Below are positions 20,501-25,895 of a stretch of 44,398 nucleotides of DNA, one piece after another. Every line of letters starts with the position of its first letter. Positions within the stretch are counted from its first letter, which is position 1. The position numbers and the translations under genes were made by a program. This DNA is from Zestomonas carbonaria (GTDB lineage: Bacteria; Pseudomonadota; Gammaproteobacteria; Pseudomonadales; Pseudomonadaceae). The notes under the pieces were generated by a model that saw nothing but the letters and a program-made list of their open reading frames with translations, made no database searches and was not told the DNA's origin. The stretch is taken from the NCBI RefSeq assembly GCF_904061905.1, contig NZ_CAJFCI010000072.1:1-44398 (forward strand), given 5' to 3'.

Positions 20501-22102
20501 GTTGCCCGCGCCATCCGCGACACGGGCCTCGATGCTGTTCGGCCCCGGCTGCAGCGCGGCCCTCACCGCGTCGTCCACCCCGAGCGTCCAGCCACGGCTG
20601 TTGATCGTGGCAGCAAAGGAGGTGCCATTGATGATCACGGTCACCGGCTGCCCCACCGCACCGCTGACCGTCCCGCTCAGCATGGCCAGGGTTTCGAGCT
20701 CATCGCCCTGGATCACATCGTCACCCGCGATGGCGTCGATGCCGATGGTCGGCATCGTGAGGTCCACCTTCAGGGTGGTCCTGGCCTCGGCGGTGTTGCC
20801 CTGGCGATCCTTTACCGTCGCGACCAGCGCCTGGTCGCCATCCGTGAGCGCCGACAGATCCGTGGCCGGCAGGTCGACCGACCAGCCACCATTCGCGACC
20901 TTGGCGGAATAGAAGTGTCCCGCCAGGGCCAGGGTGACGGTCTGGCCGTCCTCCACGTTCAGGACGCGGCCGGAGACCGTGACGCCAGCAGCGCTTTCCG
21001 CCGCGTTGAGCACGCCGTCCCCGGCAATGGGGTTCAGGATGGTGATCTGCGGCAGGCCGGTGTCGATGGTCAGGGTGATGCTCGCCGGCTCGCTGACATT
21101 GCCCAGGACGTCGGTCTGGGTGACCCGGTATTGATGCTCGCCGGTGCTCTGCACCGGCAGCGTGGCCGTCCAGCGGCCATCGGCAGTGGCCACCGCCACC
21201 GCCAGCTGGCCGCCCGAAGCGTCCCTGATCTCCACCTTGGCCCCTGGCTCCGCGGTGCCGGTGAAGGTCGGCGTGGTGTCGTCCGTGACGGCCCCATCGG
21301 CCAGGACGCCCTGGTAGGCACCGACATCATCGGTGACCTGGAAGGTCGGCTTCTCGGCAACGGCATCCACGATACCCTGCGCCGGAGAGGACTCCTTGCC
21401 GTCGGAATTGACGACCGTCGCGCTCAGCCGGGTACCGTCCGCAAGGGGGGTATCGGGCGCGACGCTCCAACGCCCGTCGCCGCCGACCACGGTCGTGTAG
21501 TCGACGCTGCCATCGCCATTGACGTCCAGCCGCAGGGTGGTGCCGGGCTGGCCCAGGCCTTCGACGATCTTGCCGTTGGACGGAAGAATCGTCGGGGGCG
21601 GCGGCGTGAGCGGTGTGGGCGGCGTAGGCGGTGCCGGCCGATCGTTGTCGTCATCGTCGTCGGCGAGCGCCACCGCCGCCGCGCCAGCGCCCAGGGCGGC
21701 AAGCGGTATCCACCAGGGGAATCCGCTGTCCGCCAGGATCAGGAAAGGGTCGATGCTGGAGATGCCCGTGTACAGCGGCTCCAGCGGCACCACGTTGTCG
21801 GCGGGCAACGCGGGTGCGGGGAGATCCATCCGGAACAACGCCCCCGTCGGATCCTCGAGCACCAGAACGTTCTCGAGGCCATCCTGGACCTTGAAGAAAT
21901 TCTGATAACGGACGACGGTCCCGTCTTCGAAATACAGCAGCAGGTCGTCGCCCACGCGGTCCATCCGCTCGAGCGAGGACTTCTCCGCTTGCAGGACGAC
22001 CACGGTGGGCTGCAGCAACTCTATCGTCAGGTTCTTATCGCTTACTTCTACGTTGTGCTTCTCACCGCCGACACGGGATACCAACTGAAAAGAGATGGAC
22101 AT
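3692..22102 (-). CDS. Giant BapA-type biofilm adhesin, type I secreted, with Ig-like repeats
   Basis: 6136 residues. The ATG at 22102 is chosen over an upstream in-frame one at 22150 because AAGGAG lies five bases before it. Residues 1-120 resemble the BapA prefix domain. About 128-147 is a membrane-like helix (WWIPLAALGAGAAAVALA), followed by a run of Asp and a Pro-rich linker. Residues about 172-4530 hold 42 Ig-like domains by hand count; numbers 3-38 are the GD..N..E type. Two successive C-terminal modules follow (about 4530-5265 and 5265-6136). Each has FG-GAP/VCBS-like propeller motifs (DLNGDGLLD), a beta domain, RTX nonapeptides (GRGGND) and a VCA0849-type secretion signal (GVQTDL.TLLA). 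No LapG-type TAAG retention module is visible. Export is presumably by the upstream secretion genes, and the protein would mediate cell-cell or surface attachment. Confidence 0.93.
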   Translation of the reverse strand: MSISFQLVSRVGGEKHNVEVSDKNLTIELLQPTVVVLQAEKSSLERMDRVGDDLLLYFEDGTVVRYQNFFKVQDGLENVLVLEDPTGALFRMDLPAPALPADNVVPLEPLYTGISSIDPFLILADSGFPWWIPLAALGAGAAAVALADDDDDNDRPAPPTPPTPLTPPPPTILPSNGKIVEGLGQPGTTLRLDVNGDGSVDYTTVVGGDGRWSVAPDTPLADGTRLSATVVNSDGKESSPAQGIVDAVAEKPTFQVTDDVGAYQGVLADGAVTDDTTPTFTGTAEPGAKVEIRDASGGQLAVAVATADGRWTATLPVQSTGEHQYRVTQTDVLGNVSEPASITLTIDTGLPQITILNPIAGDGVLNAAESAAGVTVSGRVLNVEDGQTVTLALAGHFYSAKVANGGWSVDLPATDLSALTDGDQALVATVKDRQGNTAEARTTLKVDLTMPTIGIDAIAGDDVIQGDELETLAMLSGTVSGAVGQPVTVIINGTSFAATINSRGWTLGVDDAVRAALQPGPNSIEARVADGAGNQAQASRPFQYVLASELNPTIVIDAVAGDDVVNGAELAALSELTGWTTEATDQPVVVSINGVDHDAVVTGDIWALALTSQIKAGIREGANTVTARVSNSMGGEAVASRVFDVDTAAPSIGIDSIAGDDVINAEELAGLAAIVGTVSGADGQPVTVRIDGTAYQARVEGQSWSLTLTPEIRATLTNGAHRVTASVKDPAGNEASAERSVLVDSIAPSIRIDTPIAGDNIVNAQELAGLFVLTGSTSGATDRQVLVNIGGTTFTAVVTGDTWSLTLSEAAKQLLNDGSHMIVASVRDAAGNLASSSASILVHAGQGGSLPEIGIDTIGGDNVLNAEELSMLTTISGTTVGANNRPVIVNIGGQNHSAVVNGDNWSLTVTTAIKNALQQGDNTVSATVSDHAGNPASTSSLLVLDSTLPGISIDPVAGDDLISAMELASLTALSGHTSGATGRPVVVSINGVQYNASVTGDSWSLLLSAEMKAALQQGGNTVRASVSDAAGNVANANRDIALDSVLPGISIDVVAGDDVINAAELASLTAITGTTSGATGRPVSVTVAGQSFDAVVSGGTWTLEVTDAIRALLGAQGVQSISAEVSDVAGNVAVTSRPVSVDTSAPTIAISDFSGGDGVLNADELAALASLGGSTTGATGQPVTVTVNGQGFAATVTGDTWSLAVTPAVRAAFAEGANTVMAQVSDAAGNPANASVSATLDSQAPGITIDAIGGDNILNADELDSLGGIGGTTTAEAGQTVTVSVGGSNFTTQVEAGGIWTLAASAALKAALGNGSHDITATVSDRAGNSASAQTMLEVDGQAPAIAIDGPVAGDNVINAVELAALGSLSGTTSGATGRPVGVTINGQVFAATVTGDTWTLAMTPTVKAALAQGVNEILASVSDRAGNPASSVASVTVDTSVPTIAIDGPVAGDNVINAAELVALTSLGGSTTGASGRPVIVTINGQNFTASVNGDTWSLAVSDEVRSAFVQGGNTILASVTDSAGNGASGSLPVLLDTGLPTIAILGPIAGDNVVNANELATLSVLGGTTTGASGQPVTVTIGGNSYAASVNGDSWSLILTPEIKAALQQGENLVSALVSDPAGNSASTSLAMTLDSVAPTIAINDFSGSDGLLGAAELAALESISGVTTGASGQPVTVTIGGITASAVVSGNTWTLALTSELKAALGVEGGRSVQASVSDAAGNPASASREVTVDLSAPTIGINDVAGDNVVNAAELSALGSLSGTTTGAAGRPVTVSIDGIDYAATVEGNTWTLALDAAMKAALTDGSHSIVARVSDLAGNGVSASKDISVDASAPTIAINDFSGGDSVLNANELANLTSIGGTTSGAAGLPVTVTIAGQDYAATVAGNTWSLALTPQIKASLGNGMQEVIASVSDSAGNRATDSRGFVVDQEVPVIAIDDFSNGDGYLSGTELAELNRITGTTSGSDGRPVSVTINGQTFSATVEGGNWSLDVTAEVKVALVEGPNSVTATVSDSAGNAASANRSVVLDSVAPTISIDTIAGDNVVNIVEMASWSLISGTTTGAPDRPVVVSIDGVDHNAVVAGNTWTLDVSALKETLAQGSHGIIATVSDVAGNTMSASSSLQIDTQQPIITISDFTGGDGVINAGELALWNEVRGTTSGADGRPVTVTLGVSSFDAVVSGNTWVLALTPEIKALLSANGGYTLTATVHDAAGNPASASTSVLVNTALPAIAINPVGGDDVVNAVEMGNLTEISGTTSGATGKPVKVTINGVVYDAQVSGDSWTLEVNSDIRNYLLTQGAKPIVATVDDGIGNTATANRSLTIDTLAPSIAITSPLAADANGDAIINATEFLNLNSISGTTSGADGRPVTVIIDGVAYTGAVVTGNSWTLDISTIKGQVFSDGSHTVVAMVSDAAGNQATSNELSLYVDSTAPGIAINDFTGGDGLLNSLEKAALVELGGTTTEASGLPVKVTIGGHEFSASVNGNTWTLALGTLDSTGTISVANVLANGGSYNVVASVSDAAGNSATATQAVTVDTSAPTVSITLPIGGDSNGDGVVNGSEYAGVLTLGGTTSGATGRPVTVTIGSSSYAANVTGDSWSLTLNDTMKAALAQGANQVTASVTDLAGNGASSSGSFSLDNSAPSITIDTPHGGDANGDGVVNAGEFASLTLRGHSTAEAGQAVTISVNGGSTTFSTQVQGDGSWSLAAPDELKALLAQGVNDLVASVSDRAGNPASTSAVLSLDTQAPALSIDDIAGDNVLNAAELATLASISGTASGANGRTVTVQINGQSFTTMVSSGVWSLAVDTAVRNALGLNQGPIVLSASVSDAAGNPAVPATKPVQVDTLHPTLSFDAIAGDNVINNGEMSSLALITGTSSGAVGRVVTVSVDGAGSYTAVVAGDGTWSIDLGDPANAGLKAALQASQGSHLLSASVSDAAGNGTTASTSVVVDTVSPVISLDTPVDNAANGGNGDNILNIAELESFSGLRGTVANAGGSPVVQVSIAGHVFVASVSAGGWTLAASALASDGVTTLKSLLGNGTHSILASTRDEAGNQASVTGSVTVDLLRPSIAIDDFTQGDGILNRAEMYDVNGNPSLVIRGSSLGAEAQEVTVSIGTYEFIAQVDSATNTWTLAAADNPLLLVALGEGGPHVLQASVRDAAGNLASATREVLVDGTPPVITIDTVAGDDRINGLEYAGVLTIGGTAAGAENGQVVTVTIGGSTFTTAVSNGVWSLSSASTSGLKAALNQGENLIRADVRDLAGNPAAQAVRPVQLDTQAPTISITSPLDGSGDGNNLINAAELADLGEIRGSTDAENGQTVTVTINGSEFTTVANGGAWSLAATAAVKAAFVQGDNTLSATVRDVAGNSPLAPASLLVGVDTVAPTLAIDAGIAGNDLINDAEKGAVVISGTSNAEAGQVVTVVIGSGAQSVTATAIVGASGTWSTSPQDLSGLPDGTLSVTANVRDVAGNPAAQAVANPVKDTLAPTVALDNLAGADNVFNLDEFTALSALTGTTVGVEHGRNVAVTIGGNTYTATVDDMDGDGNGTWSLTLTPEIKSVLTGGQDNTPITRAQTSIGLSVSDLAGNVGNATAGVTVDSLAPELTISPWGDAVINEVEYESVAPLTGTTTGVEHGRTVFVRINGAAATYTATVSDPDGDGEGSWSLPLNDAIKALLLEGETNTIDAWVLDAAGNRVDVSGTTFDLDLTAPTIAISTPIAGDGRINATEQGGVVLSGTSDAEPGQTVELLISDGIDQVLASALVGSDGTWSTTALDLGGLADGELMITANVSDAAGNPATPASVTATKDSALPGVAFDLPIGGADGVINIDEMATLTGLSGTTSGVENGRTVTLVIGDLTFTASVTAGVWNLPATALASDGSTTLRDALSAVAGGEGTLSLSAQVSDLSGNLSPVTTIEVAVDLLRPTVTIATPISGDDLVNGVEQGGLTISGSSTNAAGRTLTLTLGDGDSATPDVTVEVTIDVNGDWSAAGLDISGLNDGTITVTAAVTDVAGNGATNAQRIATFVHDTTVAEAPAITAISLDSVDATSGSVATPGTDSDFLSNDTSLVFSGTTVALAADERVQFRLLDGTGTPVAGLDWSDALVAGTDWTFDAQSHSLADGSYTIEVRVVDTAGNIGSSASQALRIDTSVTSAAPLITELSIDSGASSDDFITNAQVDLNDPATPDNSADDTVQPLTYSGTTVALRDDERIQISFDGGSTWVDASTQPGSGGTAWSHTDSAGVAGAGVDGIRAEGTYSLVSRIIDTAGNVSSLSTPRPLVIDRTAPTQGTDFALTTDTAAAVTAGVATVNETSNADFITRDESLVLTGNLTAALDDTDVLEISYSTDGGLTWSAWSDVTPASGGTGWSFIHPEAFDHDTLVDYRLHVRDAAGNIGAEMTQRVTVDLTAPQQLLLPPKLAAGQDSGVIGDGITTATSLSFSSADSLKAEANATVALVWDVNGNGQFDEGVDKVLGTVTAGADGTWSGLGSGTLAAGSYQLGLMQWDAAGNRSRLSATSQVDIVPADNVLSGIDLIIGSTTTTGTNQTTQGITAMLGRNGLWSFYGDNGIYNQGATPGTFTSSALVHSAYNTVMNVTFADYNRDGHADLLGSRDTSLTVAIWMGGSGGYTPISPVLPTAEVSTYGSILAYDKDGDGYLDFYLGDYQGNSMTLINNNAGTLSIAPNNGRGGIYSELDSMREGSGIDIDNDGDVDLVIHAWGRAQAGATEGYFLAVLGNNGSGGLTAVQSIMNVPIASTATNTTQSMTWADFNGDGLLDLYLNHGRNASGSGETGVSRIHFNNNGRLETLPTYLEDINNPGTSLTGSASIAIDWDHDGRMDVIEFPRNGNNAANNYVKLYANTSGNGVTWTTSTLWQGTGASTITGAMALDYDWDGAVDVAFMNAAGAITTIRNTNAVKEGSALHLRILDDKGGNVFYGNTVQLRNSAGVLVATQVINPQSGVGFNDSSALVHFYGLSAGEQYTVTLLRNVNGSASHVSWTVEAQGNGAYVLSAPSAAAAAAATTIVGTGYSDTFIATEGAHAYDGSGGWSMVVTPGGASAWSATGGMDIIDYRAASTTVTVNLAAGTVSGWASDTLANIEGARGGSAADTFIGNTDDNLFEGRGGNDTYTLGGGNDILVFRQQGEPGERGADGTGGNGRDTVTDFVVGKIGSVASADILDLSDLLALYTGPATVHYDSTDGRYKLDVSSRGLEQFLRVIVAGGDTQIQVDPSGQGEWTTLLTLNGVQTDLPTLLANDQLWLNSRLGVTIESQITQDSTPILHGTLPYVLPTGSEIVISVNGKLYSSASGEVQLDLPNKTWALRIPEAGALPPGTYEVAAMAKVNGNYVLQDYSQRELVIEAEAASLRTVQGESANIISAGMTVGDLNGDGLLDYYGGNAVYTQAATSERNFTTFNGLVLYTPSNAASGVNRADSAAFVDFNGDGRQNVMLNESGYSDGDSYFRNDTVDGLLAFTQVNPPVVDTGNWHGGMAILDLNNDGRLDIVYGDQDRDTGQYWLNTPTGFQAYDANAGSDPASGSVNYNFAAEVGAFDLNGDGRVDLLLGSPSPLHSLVIRLTKPDGASALAGAPDQTIANAMRHVSGGGLNAFTSGVQSLAVADYNGDGTLDLFLGQTNLASGAAAGNSRLFVNDGSGQFSASTVLSDTLFGGASLPVDWNMDGKIDVFEFNDNTAPTGGNGNSDTLRLKNSFQYWENTTASTGAAPTFAGSSISLASISTATSNISAVAADFDWDGRRDLIISTNGADVFMRNTNALEEGTSLHLKILNQAGLNTFVSQTVQLFDSNGQLVATRVLNPNYGFGTNDSTGIVDFYNLDPGETYTVKLLKVGVGTINGGYGSITGDAGLVPGDEVNATWTALKTGANNHAYVLTAERPLDSNDATIVGTGYNDTLFATAGTDVYNGSGGWTVGGANDGKWSATGGHDIVDFKLSSVGITVDLSLSGPQATGFNTATFINIEGVAGTNQADTITDSRNSDVIEGRGGNDIINLTRGGNDTLLYKLLSNTSDGGNGSDTISGFTVGSYLATPNADRIDVSELLSGFYTGSSEPAKWVNGVATITEPSINDFLKTVVVGNDTEIHLDRDGSGGTFTDVTLATLSGVQTDLATLLAHQQIVIG
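9995..21056 (-). repeat. Array of 36 BapA-type Ig-like repeats
   Basis: Counting by hand, 36 units of roughly 95-120 codons run head to tail (adhesin residues about 350-4037). Each opens with a motif like PTIAID.IAGD.VINAAEL, continues with SGTTSGA.GRPVTV.I.G and GDTWSL, and closes with ASVSDAAGN.AS followed by a D-S/T-x linker. Units 5-22 are the most alike, while units 28-38 carry more insertions and substitutions. The array's similarity at DNA level makes it prone to recombination and assembly collapse. Confidence 0.9.
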
Positions 22103-22235
22103 AAAGACTCCTTGACGATAGAGATTCGATCCACACGAAGCAGGCAGCATCCACCGCCTCTTGAAGCCATGAAGATTTCGAATACGAACGCCCCCAACCG
22201 ACTCATGGAAAGAGGGGCATCAACAGGTTTAAATT

Positions 22236-22268
22236 TTTGTACGAAACCGCTTGAATACTTCGTACAAA
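22236..22268. promoter_or_regulatory. Inverted repeat upstream of the adhesin gene, candidate operator
   Basis: TTTGTACGAA (22236-22245) and TTCGTACAAA (22259-22268) are perfect reverse complements separated by 13 bases. Each arm is itself nearly palindromic around GTAC, so this may be two operator sites about 23 bp apart rather than a hairpin. It lies about 135-165 bases upstream of the adhesin start, inside the 473-bp gap after the HlyD gene. No T run follows on either strand, so it is not a terminator. Confidence 0.5.
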
Positions 22269-22455
22269 CAAATTCTCGAAGCCGGCAGGCAGTCACTTTC
22301 AACTATCATCGCCAGCAAAGAACGAGGAGCCATGCAAAGAGAATCATGAACCTGCACCGGTCTTCTCCAGATGGATACCGGAAACGTCTCAATCACTCAC
22401 TTTACGGCTTTCGCGCAGAGTTTCCCCTGCCCGGGAATCTACAAGCCTCCTCGCA

Positions 22456-22478
22456 GGAAAAACAGCACCAACAGGCGC
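22456..22478 (-). terminator. Weak terminator between the HlyD gene and the adhesin gene
   Basis: On the minus strand GCGCC-TGTT-GGTGC forms a 5-bp stem (one G-U pair), followed by TGTTTTT. It lies about 100 bases past the HlyD stop and 350 bases before the adhesin start. It could reduce read-through and let the adhesin be transcribed mainly from its own promoter. The rest of the 473-bp gap (22103-22575) shows no gene. Confidence 0.45.
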
Positions 22479-22575
22479 CCCGCCAGCATATTTAACAATT
22501 GTTCAGCTTCCTGCCGATAAAAATTAACATGGATCCCTCAATACAACCTTGAACAACTTTTGAACGCATATTCTC

Positions 22576-23751
22576 TCAGCGCTCGCGCAACGCCTCACGC
22601 GCCTTGTTCAGCGGCTTCACCAGGTATGAGAGAACCGTTTTCTCGCCGGTATGGATATCCACGGTCGCGATCATGCCGGGAACGATGGGCATTTCCTTTC
22701 CACTCTTGTCCTTGAGCTTGTCGCTATCCGTGCGCAGATAGACCCGATAGTAATAGACGTCACGATGAACTTCGTCCTGAATCGTATCCGGAGAAATCAA
22801 CGTGACCTTTCCAGGAAGTCCGCCATAGATCGAATAATCGTAAGCGGTGATCTTTATCGTGGCGGCCTGCTCCGGATGTATATAGGCAATATCCTTCGGA
22901 GATATCCTGGCCTCGATCTGCAACTGATCGTCCACCGGCACGATTTTCATGAGTTGCCCGTTGGGGGGAATCACTCCGCCTATCGTGGTGATCGGAATAT
23001 CCTTGATCACCCCTTTCACGGGCGAAACGAAAGTAAGCCGATTGAGAGAATCGCTACGCCCCCGGGTAATGGATAACTGTGAATGGATCTGCTCATTGAC
23101 CTTGGCGAGTTCTTCCCGGGCCTTGACGACATATTGTGTTCTGGCGTCGGTGTGCCGGATCTTCAGATCGTTCAACTGGCGCCTCAGCCGCAACACTTCC
23201 ACATCGCTGGCGGCTCCCCGCTTCACCAGCGGGATGGTCATGTCCAGCTCGCGGCGGATCAGACTCATGGCCTCCTCCAGTCCCGCGAGGGTCTTGGCGA
23301 GACTTTCCCGGCGCGAGGTGTACAAGGCCGTTTCCGCCCTGATCAGTTCGACGTCGTCTGCGATCTCCTCGGGGAACTCCAGCGGCGTGTCGTTCAGTTC
23401 GGCGGTCAAGCGTGCCGCAGTCGCCTGAGCCGCCCTGGCCCTCGACGCACTCTCCTCCACGGAGGCCTCCACCCGGGTCTTGTCGAGCAGCGCCAGGACT
23501 TGTCCCTTCTGGACCATGTCGCCCTCTTTCACTTCCAGGCTGGCGAGCACCCCGCCGTCCAGAGACTGGATCACCTGCTCCCTGGACGAGGCGATGACCT
23601 TTCCCGTGCCCGTGGAGACTTCGTCCAGCACGGCGAAATTGGCCCAGACCAGAAAGCTGGCGAACAACGCGGCGACCAACCAGATCAACCTGCTCGAACT
23701 GGAAAAGTCCTGCGCGGACGACACTTGCCACTCAGAAGAGAACACGCTCAT
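22576..23751 (-). CDS. HlyD-family type I secretion periplasmic adaptor (LapC-like)
   Basis: 391 residues from the ATG at 23751; an in-frame ATG at 23766 is nearly as good. Residues about 22-42 form the single inner-membrane helix (LIWLVAALFASFLVWANF). Next come a first half-lipoyl segment (GKVIASSREQVIQSLDGG), a long coiled coil with Glu/Arg-rich heptads (about 85-230), the second half-lipoyl segment (FVSPVKGVIKDIPI) and a beta-barrel domain ending in MIATVDIHTGEKTVLSYLVKPL, typical of this family. It bridges the ABC exporter and the TolC channel. It starts 38 bases after the ABC gene and is the last gene before the adhesin. Confidence 0.92.
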   Translation of the reverse strand: MSVFSSEWQVSSAQDFSSSSRLIWLVAALFASFLVWANFAVLDEVSTGTGKVIASSREQVIQSLDGGVLASLEVKEGDMVQKGQVLALLDKTRVEASVEESASRARAAQATAARLTAELNDTPLEFPEEIADDVELIRAETALYTSRRESLAKTLAGLEEAMSLIRRELDMTIPLVKRGAASDVEVLRLRRQLNDLKIRHTDARTQYVVKAREELAKVNEQIHSQLSITRGRSDSLNRLTFVSPVKGVIKDIPITTIGGVIPPNGQLMKIVPVDDQLQIEARISPKDIAYIHPEQAATIKITAYDYSIYGGLPGKVTLISPDTIQDEVHRDVYYYRVYLRTDSDKLKDKSGKEMPIVPGMIATVDIHTGEKTVLSYLVKPLNKAREALRER

Positions 23752-23789
23752 TTCACTACCCGCCATGCCGACCGGACGAGGCCGGAAGG

Positions 23790-25895
23790 TCAACTCTGCA
23801 ACTTCCCGAGAACGGCATCCTTGCTGCCATCCATCACGACCTTTCCATCGGCCAGAACGATGATTCGCTGGACCAACCGAAGAACCGGCAAGCGATGCGT
23901 GGCGACGACCAGCGTCTTGTTTCCGATCCACCCATCCAGGGCTTCGATGACGTTGTGCTCGGTCACATCGTCCAGCCAGGCGGTGGGCTCATCCAGCAAG
24001 AGTGCGTTGGGCTGGCAGATGATCGTACGCGCCAGCAACAGGGTCTGCCGCTGGCCGCCGGACAGCCCCTGGCCGCCCTCCAGGATCATGTAATCCAGCC
24101 CCGCCGGCTGAGAACGGACGAAGGCGATCGCGCCGGAGATCTCCAGCGCCTGGATGATTTCATCGTCGGTCGCCAGGGGCCGGCCAAGGGTCAGGTTGTC
24201 CCGGACCGTACCGAAGAAAAGCCGCGAATCCTGCGCCAGGAGACCGACGTCCCTGCGCACGTCATAGGGGTCGATCATGGTGATGTTCAGGCCATCCAGG
24301 GAAACGATGCCCTGCTGGGGAGAACGCATGCCGGCCAGCAGTTGCAGAAGCGTCGACTTGCCGGAACCAATCCGTCCCAATATGGCGACACGCTCTCCTG
24401 CGTTGATTTTCAGATTCTGAATACCCAGTGCAGGCTTCCTGGCCTCTTCGTCGTACTGGAACTGGACGTTCTCCAGGGAATAGTTGCCCGCCAGGCACGG
24501 GCGATACAGCAACACACCGTGCTCGGGCTGGTCGGTCGGCTTCTTCACGATCTCGTCCAACCCCTTCCGGGCGACCTTCGCCTGCTGCCAGCGCACGAAC
24601 ACACCGGACAATTGCGCCAGCGGAGCCATCATCCTGGAGGCGAGGATGGAGGAACCGACCAGGGCCCCCGTGGTCATCTCGCCCTTCATGACCAGGTAGC
24701 ACCCCACCATGAGCACGGAGGCATAGAGGATGCCTTGCAGCTCCTGGGTCCAGGTCAGCAGCCCGTTGGTGATCCGCCGCTGCCGCATGGCGATGTCGGC
24801 GGAAACCGAATGCAACTGGTTCCACTGGTTCTGGAAACGATGCTCGGCTCTCAGCCTCTTGATGTCCTCGACACCCTCGACCGCCTCGACCAGCATCGCG
24901 TTGCGAATGGCGGACTCCCTCATACCCTCGTTGGATAGGCGGGCCAGGGTCTTCTGCGCCAGCAGCCCGGGGATGATGAGGAACGGCAGCGCGGCCAGCG
25001 CGACATAGACCAGCGGGCCGCCGGTCATGTACAGGATGAACAGGAAAAGAATCACGAAAGGCAGGTCGGCCACGGTATTCAGCGTGGTCGAGGTGATCAG
25101 CTCGCGGACCTGCTCCAGCTCCCGGACCTGGGCGATGAAACTGCCCGTGGATTTCGGCCTGGCATCATTCCTGATCCTCAGCGCCCGGCCGAAGATGAAG
25201 TCGCTCATCTTGAGGTCGGCCCGCTTCCCCAGGAGATCCGACACCCTGGCCCGCGCGATCCGCAGGAAGAACTCGAAGAAGACCGCCAGGAGCACGCCGA
25301 AGAACAGTACCCAGAGCGTCGGCTCGGATTGCGCCGGGATGACCCGGTCATACACCTGCATGGAGAAGATCACCCCGGCCAGGGCCAGGACGTTCGCCAT
25401 CAAGGAAGCCAGGACGATGTCCCCGTAGCGCATCTTGTCCTTGAGGACGATCTCCCAGAACCAGTTCCGCCGATACGGCTTTATGTATTCGTCGACGCGG
25501 GCATCCGGCACCGACGTCGCCGGCCTGACGAGCGCGACTCGCGAACAGAGATTCTTCAGTTGCTCGAGACTGAAAGCCGTGGACAGTCCATGATCCCCGC
25601 TGACCAGGACACTCGCATTGCCCTTGCCATCGGTCTTCTCGATCAACCCGACCCGGCCGTCCTTGAACTCGACGGCCAATGGCTGCCGCCAGGGGTCGAC
25701 GGCCGCATCTGACACATGTTCGAAACGTACCTTCAGGCCGAGCTGGTCGGAAACCTCCCGGATACTGGTATCGACATCGCCCTTGCGGTGGGAGGCGGAA
25801 ACACGGACGTTCTCTTCCGAAACGGCAAGCCGGTAGTGCTTGGCGATACCGAGCAGAACATCTACCCACGAATCGTGACTTTTCTCGATGATCAT
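23790..25895 (-). CDS. Type I secretion ABC transporter, permease and ATPase (LapB-like)
   Basis: 701 residues from the ATG at 25895, which overlaps the TolC stop as ATGA. Residues 1-130 are a C39-peptidase-like domain with no catalytic Cys in the expected place, as in exporters of large RTX adhesins. About 160-440 is the membrane domain (IVLASLMANVLALAGVIFSMQVYDRV and later helices). The ATPase domain follows: Walker A GRIGSGKST near 505, signature LSGGQRQ near 610, Walker B ALLLDEP near 632, and the switch His in ATHR near 665. All ATPase motifs are intact. It would power export of the giant adhesin encoded in the same run. Confidence 0.94.
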   Translation of the reverse strand: MIIEKSHDSWVDVLLGIAKHYRLAVSEENVRVSASHRKGDVDTSIREVSDQLGLKVRFEHVSDAAVDPWRQPLAVEFKDGRVGLIEKTDGKGNASVLVSGDHGLSTAFSLEQLKNLCSRVALVRPATSVPDARVDEYIKPYRRNWFWEIVLKDKMRYGDIVLASLMANVLALAGVIFSMQVYDRVIPAQSEPTLWVLFFGVLLAVFFEFFLRIARARVSDLLGKRADLKMSDFIFGRALRIRNDARPKSTGSFIAQVRELEQVRELITSTTLNTVADLPFVILFLFILYMTGGPLVYVALAALPFLIIPGLLAQKTLARLSNEGMRESAIRNAMLVEAVEGVEDIKRLRAEHRFQNQWNQLHSVSADIAMRQRRITNGLLTWTQELQGILYASVLMVGCYLVMKGEMTTGALVGSSILASRMMAPLAQLSGVFVRWQQAKVARKGLDEIVKKPTDQPEHGVLLYRPCLAGNYSLENVQFQYDEEARKPALGIQNLKINAGERVAILGRIGSGKSTLLQLLAGMRSPQQGIVSLDGLNITMIDPYDVRRDVGLLAQDSRLFFGTVRDNLTLGRPLATDDEIIQALEISGAIAFVRSQPAGLDYMILEGGQGLSGGQRQTLLLARTIICQPNALLLDEPTAWLDDVTEHNVIEALDGWIGNKTLVVATHRLPVLRLVQRIIVLADGKVVMDGSKDAVLGKLQS

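Noticed and set aside
9995..21056. Direct repeats suggesting a CRISPR array
   Set aside because: Units are roughly 290-350 bp, degenerate and in a continuous reading frame; they encode Ig-like domains.
3692..22102. A LapA-type adhesin controlled by LapD and LapG
   Set aside because: No TAAG-type cleavage site is visible in the N-terminus, which looks like a BapA prefix, and no lapD or lapG is in the window.
12962..22495. A plus-strand open frame of 3177 codons antisense to the adhesin, and similar ones at 8924-12799, 6155-7666 and 3536-5995
   Set aside because: They mirror the repetitive, GC-rich adhesin gene; their translation is low-complexity (Arg, Gly, Ala, Asp, His, Val) with no family pattern, and they lack ribosome sites.
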